Shown here in pieces: positions 29,090 to 40,778 of a stretch of DNA of 64,000 bases. This stretch comes from Trachythela sp. YZ-2020 (taxonomy: Eukaryota; Cnidaria; Anthozoa; Malacalcyonacea; Clavulariidae), in assembly GCA_016169945.1 (NCBI GenBank), contig JADLSH010000170.1, positions 620,001 through 684,000 on the forward strand. Direction: 5' to 3'. How positions within the stretch are numbered: the first letter of the stretch is position 1; every line of letters starts with the position of its first letter. The translations under genes and the position numbers were made by a program. The notes under the pieces are model-generated. The model had not been told where the DNA came from. It worked only from the letters and a program-made list of their open reading frames with translations, and searched no databases.

Positions 29090-30817
29090 AATTCCCAATT
29101 AATCGTCAACGAGACCAACAAAATCATTTCGGTAGCCATTTTGAATCACTAATTAGCTCAAGCTCCCCCCGTCCGTAGACCCTTTTTTGATGAGTCAGCA
29201 CTTTTTTTTACAATTATTGCGCAATAATTACTATACTTTATTAGCCGTTTTTAAGAAAATATTCACACCCCCCATAATAAAAGTCAAATAAAATTATATA
29301 ACTACTCTAGGGACGCCGGAACGAGGGGAAGAGGGGCAATGTATTTATGCATATGAGCAGTCGAAAAAAAATTTGCTGCCACGTCCTACTGATGGTATTT
29401 CGATAGTGTCAAATTTCAGTTAATTTAATTGTATTTCTATGTACAGACAGAACGAAAAAGTACAGAACGAAAAATTGGCGTTATAGCATCTCTTCTTTGG
29501 CAGTTTGATTATTGTTGTCATTTATATTAAAAGGGCTTTTTCCTCCTTAGTAAAGGGAAGGAAGGGCGCTCACCCCCCCTGTTCGGCGTCCCTGCAACAT
29601 TTTTTGCTCGTACTAGTTTTTCTTCAAGGCACTGAGAGTTGTAACTTTCGCACAATACTGGCGCAGTGGCAAATCATTGATATTGCGTTCTGTGTCTGAC
29701 CATTATTCCCTTAACTTATCTGGCGTTTCGATCAAAGCCGGAACTTTAAAGGTAGAGAACTTTTCCCGCTTGACCGTTCCCAAATCCTCCCTTACAAACT
29801 CACTGCCCATTACTTTTCTTAATCCCGAGAGGGATCGGACTTGCGTGCCTGCCATAGTAAGGAGTTTAAGCTTCATGTTTGAGGGCAACGGCAAACGGCA
29901 GAGACAAATTTTCTTTTCAGAATGTTCGCTTAACTTCTTTGTTCCATATTTTCTTTCTTATCTCAAAAAGATCATCATACATCACAGTTTTAAAATAGCA
30001 ATCCCTTTATTGCCTTATAGCGTAAAATGTTTCTTCGCCTGACGTTTGACATATGAACGTGAGGCTTGAACTCTCTATCCTCAAATTACGTCACAGAACG
30101 TCATGGGCATTAGGGTTAGGACTAAGACTAACTTTGTATTAGAATTTAGGTCGTTAATATGGAAATTGATAATAGGCGAATTCATGTGTTTTAGACTTCT
30201 GTTTCTGAGCAACCAATTCAATTTGGCACATTCAAAATTGGACGAATTGATACTATTACTTCAAACATGCAGGCCTGAAATGTTTGGAACCCAATTGACT
30301 TCCCGACAGATTGTTATACAGTGCAGCCCGCATACACAACATCCAAGCTTGGATTGAACTGTTTGCTTTGAAATGGAACAAAACTGTATAATTTCTCCTG
30401 AATGTGCCTGTTCAAAAATACTTGCTTGCCTTTCCTCAAATACAGCTTCTTTTTTGCATATCGACAGGCTGAGGTTTCGAGCCCTGCCCTGGTCAACTTT
30501 TATGATATCCACCATAATTCAGAAAGAAACGCGTCTCAGCAGTCCGCACCGTTCCTCGACTTACGTTCAAGTACTTTAACGTGCAACAAAACTTTAACTT
30601 TATAGGGAACTATGACTAGGTAGAACGTACTATTAGGGTAACTTATTTTATAATTTTCGATCCTCTTCATGTACAATATATTTCAGTTTGACATCGAAAA
30701 AGAATAAATTGATGCGACAAAGCATAAGAAAGGTAAGAAATATTAATCGACTGCATTACAAGGTAGAAATCGTTATAGTATTTTCCTATTCCTTGTAAAG
30801 CGGGGTAATATGATCAA
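29090..30817. other. No gene supported
   Basis: Only short frames, mostly overlapping on both strands. The minus-strand frame 29703-29894 (LLTMAGTQVRSLSGLRKV) has protein-like composition but no start, splice signal or recognised match. Confidence 0.4.
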
Positions 30818-30965
30818 CAAAATTGCTGCAATGTGCAACAATGATTTCAGTGCATGTTAATTGAACATTCATACGAATGTTGTCTGATGTTTTGTATCTT
30901 ATGTGTAAACATTTTTAATTAACATGCGCTGAAATCAGCTTTTGTTGCAAGTTACAGCAATTTTG
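30818..30965. mobile_element. Stem-loop MITE-like element
   Basis: The arms 30818-30862 and 30917-30965 are imperfectly complementary (CAAAATTGCTG ... CAGCAATTTTG and GCATGTTAATT ... AATTAACATGC). The loop is about 55 nt. No target duplication was identified. Confidence 0.6.
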
Positions 30966-31041
30966 TCGCTCGTATTACAGCACCTTAAATTAGTGATTGT
31001 GAAATGAGAACTCTGGTAAAAGATGATGCTACTCGAACCGA

Positions 31042-31260
31042 CTTGATCTCGTGACTTAGTTTGTAAAGCGTTGGACTACCAAAGGTTGCGGGTTCGACTC
31101 CACCATGGCCAAGCAATTGTGGGGGTGCAAAATGTGGGGTGGATGTAACACGTTTAACGTTTTCAAGGCATTTCCGCATCATAGGGATGTGGATACATTG
31201 GGCCCGAAGAACAGGAGTGGTACAAGGGCCACCCCAACCCAAAATTAACTATTGAGGCCC
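31042..31260 (+). repeat. SINE-like element with tRNA-derived head
   Basis: An RNA polymerase III B box, GGTTCGACTCC, lies at 31091-31101. An A-box-like TTAGTTTGTAAAGCG lies about 35 bp upstream, as in tRNA genes and tRNA-derived SINEs. The region between does not fold into a clean anticodon arm. The unrelated body that follows argues for a SINE rather than a working tRNA. The 3' end was not defined. Confidence 0.55.
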
Positions 31261-31510
31261 CATGTGGCTATCGATTGCCGAAAGCACGGGTGACGCTAGG
31301 GGGTATGCGGGCAAGCTCTCCCAAAAATCTCTGGAGGACCATTGCATGCAATTTGATGGAAGACAGATTCAGAACATGTCGTATAAGCAAAAGTGGAAAA
31401 AGGTTGTGTGTGCGAGGGGGGATAATTATATACTCGTATGGATATAGCTAAAAGGTGATGTCCGCCCAGGATTGACGCCCTTGTTTCAGCTTGCTTGGTG
31501 TGGAACCGAA

Positions 31511-31540
31511 GTGAGGAGACCCAATCGAGGGTCTCCTCAC
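31511..31540. other. Perfect 12-bp hairpin
   Basis: GTGAGGAGACCC and GGGTCTCCTCAC pair perfectly around AATCGA. Confidence 0.7.
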
Positions 31541-32128
31541 ACAAGGGTTATGTTGGGGTCATGATCAAAGGAAATCCATTTGTGCGTGTAACATGACGAT
31601 ATTATCGTAATTCGTAGTTGCCATATATGATTCACTTGTCATTTAAATGTCTTCAGTAATATAGTATAGTCTGTAATAATTAGTGTATGATAACCATTGG
31701 CAACAAGGTGCTGTAAATAATTGGTTGGTGGCATTATTGGCATCATTATTGACAGCAATTGTGGTTTGTCGTTGACGATTGTGAGGGCTGTTGATATAAT
31801 GTAGTGCAATATAATTTAAGTGGCTTTTTGAAAGCTGATTTTTATCATAATCATGTAGCCAAAATCTTGTTCATCATTTAGACCTTAGGCTGATACATTG
31901 CTATATCCTGAAAATACAGAACAATCACCTAATATTGGAAAAGGTTTAAATCATTGTCCCTGGTAATCTCCAGTGGTGTTTCAGAGTAGTTACTTGCCAT
32001 TGGTACTGAGCATGCATAACAGCACTAAAGAGTATTGATAGATTTCATCATTAATAGAACTTTGTTCTTAAAGTTATATCAACCCCAATAAGCCCAAATG
32101 CACCTGTAGACTTTAGTATTTCACTCTG
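31541..32128. other. No gene supported
   Basis: AT-rich sequence with no supported frame or clear repeat. Confidence 0.5.
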
Positions 32129-33051
32129 TCTAACGCTAGATGATTTTACTCGTCAGTGGAAGAGTACTGCCAGTTAATGGGTTAACGCATGTTGCCAAGT
32201 GTCTCAGTGGCGGTTGCATGTAGAGTGAATTACTGTTTTTGCATCAGCTGCATGTAGCAGGTACATGATAGTGGTTTTCTGCTGTTGGTCAAATATGAAT
32301 TAAACACATAGGGTAGACATATTATTCTGGTATCTGAACTTGTTGTCTTAACAGCATGGTCTTGATGCATATTTGGCTGAGCTCACACAACCAAATAAGT
32401 ACTGGAATGTCTAGCTTTTTTATTTCACATTTGTGTATATGTTGACTATTACACAACAATAGTAGTCTGAAAATATACTTCTGTGGCAATGTCATATTAC
32501 TCATCACAGGGCTTTCAATGGGGGGCGCGCAATAACACATGCATACACACGCCAGACTGGGCAAGCAATTGATCGGGCACGCAAATATCAGACATTGGAG
32601 TGACGCTCATGTTGTTGAATTTTGGACAATACCTCTTTAAACAATTAAATTTCTAAACCAATAAAAAAAAAGGTTTTGCAAAAACCTTTTCAGTCTATGC
32701 AAATTACCGGTGTTTGGGAATGGTACTTTCATCTGCGATAATTGTAGATGGCGAGCAAAGGTAAAGGTGGCAAAGTAGAACTTCCTACCTTTGAGTTGGG
32801 GGAAAGAAAGTATAATTGGTTACGCCACACGCCGAATTTTTATTTTTCATGTTGTTTACATTGACACCTTAGGGCATTTAACCTTAGTAGCCTGGCGATG
32901 AACTAAATTAAAACCTATCAACTGCAAATAGCAAACATACATGTCTCGCCTGAAAACAATCGCTTGCTGTATTTATTTATAAAGCACGGCCATTGCAAAA
33001 ATGACGTTACCTGGTTAAGTGTTAACAACTTAAGTTAACATAAAAATTTGG
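32129..33051. repeat. 923-bp dispersed repeat, copy 1
   Basis: The same length as 43298-44220, with no indels and only a few substitutions seen (for example TTTGTG/CTTGTG and GTACTTTC/GTGCTTTC). It starts CTAACGCTAGATG and ends CATAAAAATTTGG. The matching minus-strand 80-codon frames are a by-product of the identity. An internal hairpin, AAAAGGTTTTGCAAAAACCTTTT, is present. No terminal inverted repeat was seen. Confidence 0.9.
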
Positions 33052-33776
33052 TTTGAATAATGGTCGCGTGTCGCGGGTAAAAGGTCGCGAGTCGCGGGTA
33101 AAAGGTCGCGGGTAAAAAGTCGCGGGTCGCAAAAAACTTCAAAATGTATTTTCTTGAGTCGCGGGTCGCAAAAAACTTCAAAATGTATTTTCTTGAGTCG
33201 CGGGTGGAAAAAATCATTTTATTACTTATTTATTAGTATTATTTCGAAGCGAGCATTCATTCTTTAGTGGCAACGCTAAAATTGGTATGACAGATCCAAA
33301 AAAATGCGGCACTGACAGATCCAAAAAAAAGGAATTCAGTGCATTTTTTCTTAAATTTATTCAAAATTCATTTTTAAAAAATCAGGGCAACCTTATTTGT
33401 ATGATGAATTGATGATAGGCAATTAGCGGGCAAGAAAACAATGTACGCGAGATGGGTTGTACATGTATATAAACTTGTACATGTTGTACATGTTCTATAT
33501 AAAAGCGCCACAAGCCTACAACGTAAATGAAAGTATAATCTCAATATATTAAACCAACAATTATACCATGACAATAATCCTCTAATCAAAATATGTGTGG
33601 TTATACTGAACTATAAGCGTAAACAGTCAAAAAGTTCTGAAAGACTCAAACAAGACTTTGGTTAAAATAAATTGTACTTCTACTATTATAATTAGTTATG
33701 CACCAATTTTAATATTTTAGAACAACCATATTATCGCAAATAATAGATACATGCTGGAACATTTTAAGTACTGTAA
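33052..33776. repeat. GTCGCGGGT minisatellite and non-coding flank
   Basis: GTCGCGGGTAAAAG-type units at 33064-33130 and two copies of an about 40-bp unit (CAAAAAACTTCAAAATGTAT) at 33127-33210. The remainder to 33776 has no supported gene. Confidence 0.75.
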
Positions 33777-36263
33777 CTAACCAACAACCTGAATATTTAA
33801 GTTGTTCTTCTCTAACACTTGTTTTTGGAGAGCACTGAGCGACGCGCAGAGTCGTGACGACAAGCGCACTAAACCAGTGAATAGCGGATTTTTGCGCCTG
33901 ATATGGTCAGAAATTGGGTGGTAATATGTATTACTGAAATCAAAACTATAAATATAGGAATGTGTAACAGGATCCTTTTGCACTATCCGTCTATCAACGT
34001 GCTTCACGATAATGTTATATGGTTCTTGTCTATATTTATCTACAAACTCGCAGTTGCAGCCATAACATCTTCGAACATTTGTTGGTAAAACAATAAGTTC
34101 GTAGTGGTGCGGCGACAGACCTGAATGCCACATTGGGGAAGGAGAAGTAGAGGTGGAGGGAAGCTGAGGCCGAATGTAAGGCAGTTGTGGGAATATTGGT
34201 CTTGTCATAACGTTATAATCATTTGCATTTGCCATTGTCAGTGGATCACTTTGGATTATAGGAAAACCAAATGAATAGTTGGGAGGGAATGGACGGGAAA
34301 CATGATCTCTGGGGTGAATGTTAGAACTAGCATGGGCCGTTGCAGTTTGAGCTAGTGTGGCTGGGTTGGCTATGTCTTGCTGGACCATTGCCGATCGAGT
34401 GTAGCCACGAGATTGGTTATTGCTATCTGCTGTTGGGTCACTTCGCGAGGACGAAGTCGAAGCAGAAGAAACTCGTTTGTCTTTTTTATTTGTCTTGGCT
34501 TTGCTACTTTTTCCCTTGCGCTTCACAGGAGGCCGATGTGCAGATTCACCATCAAGGTTTTCTCCAAGCTCGCTTATCTCCCTCCCATAACGCGCTGCCT
34601 GGTCAAGACCACGTCTATAGTTCCTATGTGCAGAGGAAGGACCAGTTCCACCAGACGACGTCCCTTTTTTATACTCCTTCATTTGAGCTTCCAATAAAAT
34701 ACTATCCCGTGTATCCATATGTGCAGCGTCGAGCAGGGATAGATTGCTCCGATCTCGATGCGCCCACCCAGCGTGAATAACTTCTGCTTGGTTCATTTTC
34801 GGTCCGTCTGAAGGCGTAAAAGCATTGAAGATAAACTCCCTCCGGTCATCCCACCACTTCAACCACGACTCTAGAAACTCACGATCAGGTTTCTCGTAAA
34901 CAAATTTAGTGAGATTACTCATTGCAGCTGCATAACCATCAGCAGTCTGTGCAACCAACAGAGCTTCGCACGTGTCTTTAAATTCTTGTGAACTTTCCTC
35001 GTCAAGTTCTCTTGCTTTCTTGTTGCGATTTTGTTTGAAGTGGAATTCGCAGGTTTTCACTCTCTTTAACGACTCGCTCCCGAAAACATCTCTTATTCCG
35101 ACTAGATTGGCTCCAGCCATATCGGTGCTCCACCCCGTGGGATTAAAAGTGCAAGTGCTGGTTGTTGCCTTGCCAAGTGCTTCTTGGAATAGCGTCCAAA
35201 ATAACGTCACGCAACGTGAATCTTCTGCCTCTGTTTCCATCACTGCCAAAGGAATTTGCTTCTTCAGCAACGGGTGGTAAACACTTGCTGTAAGGGTTGT
35301 ATAGTTTCTACAACGCTTTTTCTTACCATCGAAGAAACAATATTCTTTATTAAGAAAATGGTCACCGTCTTTGTTCATATTGTTTGCCATTAATAGCTTG
35401 GCTTTACTTGTCTTGAAGACATAGGTTGGTGAATCGGGGTTGCCTCGTGAGTCGTTTATCTTATACACATAAAAGGGGTCTTTGGGGTCGCAAAAATGTT
35501 TAAATGTAACCAGCCCCTCAAAGTTTTCTCCCTGAGGATTAAGTTCTCGTCTAATTGCCTGCTTCTGGTTTGAAATCCATGTACGGTCTACTAGTTGACT
35601 AGCTTGTTTGTCGATCTTGTCCCATGATTCTCCCCCACGCAATGACGAAACAAGCAGAGCTGACTGAACTTCCGAAGGCTTTAAGGTTGGATCTTTTATC
35701 AACATATCCCTTACACTGGCAACAGGCTTTTCTGATGTGGTACGCACTGGACAAGTGTGGTCACCACAGTGAAAAACTCTTAGTTTTTGTCCTTTAACCA
35801 AAATGTAACGTCTAGCTGGACACGCAACAGATTCTGCAGTAACTCCACAGGCTGTGCACTTGTTTCCTTTGCTGAACTGCATCGTGTTCACAACACCGTA
35901 CTGAGTTTTATACAGGCACTCGTTGTTCTTGCATACTTGAGAACCACGACAATTTGCGAACCGCATTTCACCATACTCGGTCCAACTCGTCGACGAATCT
36001 TTTGACCAACGCCTACCGTCAGAGGACAAAGCTTTCCTTCTAGCTTTGATGTCAATGATATTCGCGATTGAATATTGTGCCAATCCATCAATTCCGTGTG
36101 GTAACTCGTCCACTTTCTCCTCGACGACATCTTTCCACACCTCTGGACCAAATTTCCTTTGGCTTTTGGATTTTCGACGTTTCTGCCTGTTATCAGACTC
36201 GTCACTAGATGAACTGCTGGAGCTCACTCGTCGTCTCGTTTCTCGCTTTTTAGCTATTGGCCT
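33777..36263 (-). CDS. MULE-like transposase, long terminal exon
   Basis: An uninterrupted frame of more than 816 codons; the sense frame continues upstream of the listed GTG to an acceptor-like CATCTTCATTAG near 36269. The N-terminus is Ser/Asp/Arg/Lys-rich. A Cys/His cluster (C93, C99, C104, C124, C127, C136, H153, H157) looks like a WRKY/GCM- or FLYWCH-type DNA-binding finger. The MULE-type core follows: YCFFDGKKKR with the first Asp near 300, NPTGWSTDMAGA with Asp369, and the CEFHF motif at 393-397. NQAEVIHAGWAHRD may carry the catalytic Glu. The C-terminus is Ser/Pro-rich. It is among the best-preserved genes in the window and could be recently active or domesticated. The family call rests on motif layout only. 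Confidence 0.7.
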   Translation of the reverse strand, partial: RPIAKKRETRRRVSSSSSSSDESDNRQKRRKSKSQRKFGPEVWKDVVEEKVDELPHGIDGLAQYSIANIIDIKARRKALSSDGRRWSKDSSTSWTEYGEMRFANCRGSQVCKNNECLYKTQYGVVNTMQFSKGNKCTACGVTAESVACPARRYILVKGQKLRVFHCGDHTCPVRTTSEKPVASVRDMLIKDPTLKPSEVQSALLVSSLRGGESWDKIDKQASQLVDRTWISNQKQAIRRELNPQGENFEGLVTFKHFCDPKDPFYVYKINDSRGNPDSPTYVFKTSKAKLLMANNMNKDGDHFLNKEYCFFDGKKKRCRNYTTLTASVYHPLLKKQIPLAVMETEAEDSRCVTLFWTLFQEALGKATTSTCTFNPTGWSTDMAGANLVGIRDVFGSESLKRVKTCEFHFKQNRNKKARELDEESSQEFKDTCEALLVAQTADGYAAAMSNLTKFVYEKPDREFLESWLKWWDDRREFIFNAFTPSDGPKMNQAEVIHAGWAHRDRSNLSLLDAAHMDTRDSILLEAQMKEYKKGTSSGGTGPSSAHRNYRRGLDQAARYGREISELGENLDGESAHRPPVKRKGKSSKAKTNKKDKRVSSASTSSSRSDPTADSNNQSRGYTRSAMVQQDIANPATLAQTATAHASSNIHPRDHVSRPFPPNYSFGFPIIQSDPLTMANANDYNVMTRPIFPQLPYIRPQLPSTSTSPSPMWHSGLSPHHYELIVLPTNVRRCYGCNCEFVDKYRQEPYNIIVKHVDRRIVQKDPVTHSYIYSFDFSNTYYHPISDHIRRKNPLFTGLVRLSSRLCASLSALQKQVLEKNNLNIQVVG

Positions 36264-36323
36264 AATGAAGATGAAATATTCAATATTTTAGATTTTTAGC
36301 ATTGTTAATTATGACATTACTAA

Positions 36324-36871
36324 GGGCCTGTTGATATGGGGAAAAGTTATCTCGGTTAGCGAGAAAACATTTCGACAAGTTTACAAGCGAGATCTCGCCT
36401 TGTTATGAAAATAATATGAAAAGTTACACTGCGTTCATATGAGACGAAAAGTTTTCCCGTGTACCGAGATCTCGCTTGTTGACAGGCGAGATCTCGGTGA
36501 CCGGGATAATGTTTTTCCCATAGGAACACAACATATCCACAACTTTCCCGCTTAGCGGGAAAACTTTCTGTCGTGTCAGCAACTTTTCAATTTACACTTT
36601 ACAAAATAGCGGGCGTAGAAACTGGACAAGGTTGCTTACGATTAATCCAACTACGTAACGTAAGTTCAAAGCAGCCATATTTGTTTTTAAAATGTATTTT
36701 AAAGATTTTAAACTTTTCCCGCCTTGTGCGTCACACCAGTGCTACGTCACAGCCGGAAACTTTACCCGGTAATCGAGATAACGTTTCTCCATATGAACAG
36801 AACAAAATTATTTGGCTAGTCGAAATGTTTTCTCGCTAACCGAGATAACTTTTCCCCATATGAACAGGCCC
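36324..36871. mobile_element. MITE, PIF/Harbinger-like, with TAA target duplication
   Basis: Inverted ends GGGCCTGTTGATATGGGGAA and the complement of GGGCCTGTTCATATGGGGAA, about 50 bp, flanked by TAA at 36321-36323 and 36872-36874. CGAGATCTCG-type palindromes lie inside. It sits between the terminal exon and the 33-nt exon of the MULE-like gene, so it is intronic if the gene model is right. Confidence 0.85.
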
Positions 36872-36948
36872 TAAGATTCTCAATAAGTACAGTATTGTGA
36901 AAGATAACCAATCCGATATCAAATTTAACAATTTAGGCATTACTTTAC

Positions 36949-36981
36949 TGGAGAGGTGTCTGTTAGATCAATGACCTCGAC
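36949..36981 (-). CDS. 33-nt exon of the MULE-like gene with SUMO-interacting motif
   Basis: The acceptor TTCTTTATAG and donor GTAAAG frame 11 codons, VEVIDLTDTSP, phase 0 at both ends. VIDLT is the core of a canonical SUMO-interacting motif. It was found by splice-signal and phase reading, so it needs transcript support. Confidence 0.5.
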
Positions 36982-37042
36982 CTATAAAGAAACAGAACTA
37001 AATGAACCTTTATTTATATAGTCGTAAAATTGTGTGACGTAA

Positions 37043-37312
37043 GGGACTTGTCAGGAATTAGCAGGGGGGAGGGGAGGTGGAGACTTGGGAGGGGGGAGGC
37101 TGTGATCCCCCAGCAAGGACGAGCATGAAAAATCATGACCCCTCCCCTTTCCTGCTGCGCAAAATCCTCCCTTATGAAAATTATGGCTTAAATTTTTATG
37201 ACCTTCCCTTTTCAATGGTTCAGTTTTTAATGACCCACCCATGTGAAGGGCTGAAAAAATTAAGACCCTCCCCCTTTTCAACCCTCCCCCCTGGTAATTT
37301 CTGACAAGTCCC
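37043..37312. mobile_element. MITE, PIF/Harbinger-like, with TAA target duplication
   Basis: Inverted ends GGGACTTGTCAGGAATTAGC and GGTAATTTCTGACAAGTCCC, flanked by TAA at 37040-37042 and 37313-37315. The interior is rich in G and C runs. Confidence 0.85.
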
Positions 37313-37625
37313 TAAGCACTTCTGTTATTGGCCTGGGTTATTTACAGCTAATTCAAAAACGCGCACAACTCATCATGGAGGACATGCGTATACCGGCTAG
37401 TTTAAATTTTTAAAGTTATGGATTGTTGTAAATGTGAAACATTATGAATGCTGATGATCATTCAACTCAAACGTATTCCAACCAGCCCGTATATGTGTAT
37501 CACCAGCCCGTATATGCTTTTCGCACTTACAGTCTAAGGTTTTCAATGGTAAGCATTTTAAATTAGCTGCATATGCCAAAACGCAAACCATAATTATAAA
37601 CAATGTGAAAGAACTTTAAAATTAC

Positions 37626-37724
37626 CTTGCTCCAGAAAGAACCATGTGCGATTGGTAGCACTGGGATTCCTGGCTTACAATCCTCTTCGTCGTCCCACGA
37701 CTCGAATTGTGGTGCCTTCTTTAC
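37626..37724 (-). CDS. 99-nt exon of the MULE-like gene
   Basis: The acceptor ATATATACAG and donor GTAATT enclose 33 codons, phase 0 at both ends. The other two frames are closed. The sequence contains QFESWDDEEDCKPGIPVLP. It is of unknown function, probably part of the N-terminal extension of the transposase. Confidence 0.5.
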
Positions 37725-38758
37725 CTGTATATATATGATAATTTAATAATTTAAAGATTTTTACCTAGGAAAATATACAAGTAAATGTTTCTCGACTGTG
37801 ATTGGTTGATTTCAGTGCAATTAATCCAAACAGCAGTGCAAAAATCCGCAACAACAGTGCAAAAATCTGTAACAGTGCAAAATTTTGTAACAAAATGACC
37901 TGATTGGTTGTCTGAAAATGGAGAGCGTTGGTCGAATTTCATTCGACTTCGGCGGATTTTTACAGAAATTTCGTGTTTGTTTTGATAAATATATTGGTAA
38001 AAGGAACATTGGAGTATTCTTTCTGTTGTGTATTTCTTTGGAACAAATTGCAATTGTAATTGGAAACACCGTATGAGTGAAAGTGCATAATAAACTCCAG
38101 CACTTGTCTCGAACATTTCCTTCGATATCATTATTTTTTGCAGTCTTCAAAAAACTCACTCGGTACATGTTTATCCGTAATTGCACTCGAAACTATACTA
38201 TTACGTATACTAAAAATGCTATGACCACTTTACACCAATGATCCAATCCTAGGCCTAAATTCCTGCACCTACGAATTGGCTAGGGTATATATTATACACA
38301 CACATACTTCTACATAGTGTGCGCAATGTATTTTGTTTCTAACGCCAGTTACAGTATTTAATACAACTGAAATTTAGTGACTGTAGAAAGATAGGTGTTT
38401 ATCTTATGAGCACAAGATTATCTCACGCTGAAGAGCGGTAAAAGGACAGCTTCGTAAGTGGTAATGATGGAACGAAATATTATCTAAATGTAGCTACAAA
38501 AATGACAGTGTACAGTACACATTTTGTCCGACCAATTCCTTTTAAATTTTGATTAATAGGCTTTTCTATAAAGATCCGTCGTAAAACGTTGGGTCAAATT
38601 GTCTGCTTTAATGTTGGCTTACAAACACAACTTATTTACAACTTTAATACAACTAGGTTATTTGAATATAATGGCTTTTGAATAATGGGCCAAATGGCTT
38701 ACCACATTGTGTCATTACTAAAAATACTAGCATTTAATTAGAGACTTTACTTGATTAA
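37725..38758. other. Presumed intron sequence
   Basis: Frames here overlap on different phases without splice or motif support. Nothing else was seen. Confidence 0.35.
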
Positions 38759-40368
38759 AGTGCACCTCACCCCAAAAATTTTTTTTGTTTATATCAAATC
38801 TTGGTATCATTTCTAGAGTATCCGTGAAAATTTTAATTTATTTGGTCAAATCGTTCGATTATTATGGCAGTTTAAATTATTATTGAACGAGTAAATTTCG
38901 TGACGTCACGCAAGGGACTCGTCAAAATAAACTTTCGGCCCACATTGCAAATTCCCTGTATACTGTCGGTCATCTACATATTATGATATATCAGACCTAC
39001 TCACCTACAAGCACGAAACTGTACGTAAAATGTTTCTCTTGATCAGAGGTTTCGATCTATGCATCTTACATGCATAGAACATGTGTAGTTCTCAAGAAAA
39101 TGTGCACGAAAATCGATGTATGTTTCCCCGGGATTATGTACTTTTAGAAGTTTGGTGCCGTTGAATTTTAGTACACTTTGCCTGTGGGCGAATACCTCAT
39201 AAATATTAATGAACTACGAACTTGAAATAACCAATAGCTATCCCGTCACGAAGAGAGCTTTATTTTCATGTATGATATGTCTATATAGCTTGTGTATTTC
39301 CATTCAAACATTACTACAAATTTTGTATGTTTTCAGCTTTCAAGCGCAGGACTTTAAAGAACGGATACCGGTTTAAAGAGATATACAACCGATCTATTTG
39401 CCCGTATAACTTTGTAAATATTGAATCTACAACCTTGAAACAACTATGAGCGTGTTCGTCATGCCTACAGCTTTCTACCATGCATAAAACATGTGTTTAT
39501 CAACAAAATAGCTTTAAATATATTTTACTAAGTTCATTTCGCGCCGCGGTCACATTGGCGCTGCGAAAGACGTGTGAGTAATATTCCATTTGGATATCGC
39601 TTCATAAGTGACATAACTCAGCCAATATCAGACCTACAAGCACGAAACTGTACGTAAAATGTTTCTCTTGAACAGAGCTTTCGATCTACGCATCTTAGAT
39701 GTATGAAACGTATGTAGTTCTCAAGGAAATGTGCACGAAAATCGATGTATGTTTCGCGGGTCAAATGACGAAAATATATCGTGTGTACTAATTGTGCTGT
39801 AGTAGGGGTAAACTTTTTTGATACGCCTGAAGTCAATAATCAAGATATATTCTCATGCTTCATACCAAAAGATAGCCCAGAAAAAGGCGATTTTTTTGTA
39901 TATATAGCAGTGACCTATATCGTGTAAACAAGTTGTAGTTTTAGATGACTACACGCGTGCGAAGTTGGATTTTCAACGTGCTCGAACTAAATAATACAGT
40001 CTTACAGATATAGCTTAATTGCTTAATGCGGCATATTGTTAGATAGCTCTTCTAAAGCTGATTCTATCCATATATAGCAATTATATATATCCTGTGTGCT
40101 AGTCTGTTCATGGTTAGACATGATAGCCATGATAGAATACAAGCCGATCAAAGCTAAATGCCGACTACCTTGTGTGACGTCAGAAAATGGGCTAGACCCA
40201 GGCTCTTTTTGGTTAGAAGATACGACGGCCAAGGTCCATCGAAAGCTAAGTTCAAAACGCCATAAAAATCTAACGATTTGGCCAAATTAAAAAATAATTT
40301 TCACGGATATACTAGAAATGATGCCAAGATTTGATAAAGCCAAAAAAAATTTTGGGGTGAGGTGCACT
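38759..40368. mobile_element. 1.6-kb inverted-repeat element flanked by TTAA
   Basis: The ends AGTGCACCTCACCCC and GGGGTGAGGTGCACT are inverted, with imperfect arms of about 120 bp. TTAA flanks both sides (38755-38758 and 40369-40372), as expected for piggyBac-type insertion, although TTAA is itself palindromic. A direct repeat of about 130 bp lies inside (about 39001-39130 and 39628-39757). No transposase frame was seen. Confidence 0.75.
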
Positions 40369-40602
40369 TTAAGAAAATTGATTTTGTTACAATTAAGCCA
40401 TTTCTATAATTTGATACGGTGTCTTTCTAATTACAAAAGTAATAGCTTGCAGTGTTGGCCAGACTTTTCAAAGTTCTAGTCACTGATTAAAACTATATTG
40501 TCTTTCATTTATACTGTAGGGACCGCCGTGCGGCGGTTATATTATGGTCCATTAATTGCGTGTGTGCATGAGTTGTAAATTCCCTTGCGCACCGATCACG
40601 AG

Positions 40603-40778
40603 TAAAGGCTGATTTCCATTAGGTGCAAAATGTCGCGCGATCGATCTTTTGCGATCGTTTTCTTTTGAATTGTGAGCCCACGACCGGATCCGTCCCAGTC
40701 GAGGGCTTATAATTCAAAAGAAATCGATCGCAAAAAGTCGATCGCGCGACATTTTCACTGAATGGAAATCAGCCTTTA
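40603..40778. mobile_element. Palindromic MITE, about 176 bp
   Basis: Ends TAAAGGCTGATTTCCATT and its complement. The inner arms continue with TCGCGCGATCGA and CAAAAGAAA blocks almost to the centre. The target duplication is unclear because the outer bases are part of the palindrome. Confidence 0.75.

Noticed and set aside
29677..30042. 121-codon plus-strand frame
   Set aside because: No motif, and the opposite strand reads equally well in part.
31042..31108. Functional tRNA gene
   Set aside because: The B box is good but the anticodon arm and acceptor stem do not pair; a SINE head is more likely.
33374..33589. Minus-strand Cys/Thr-rich frame
   Set aside because: Derived from GTACATGT-type simple sequence; no support.
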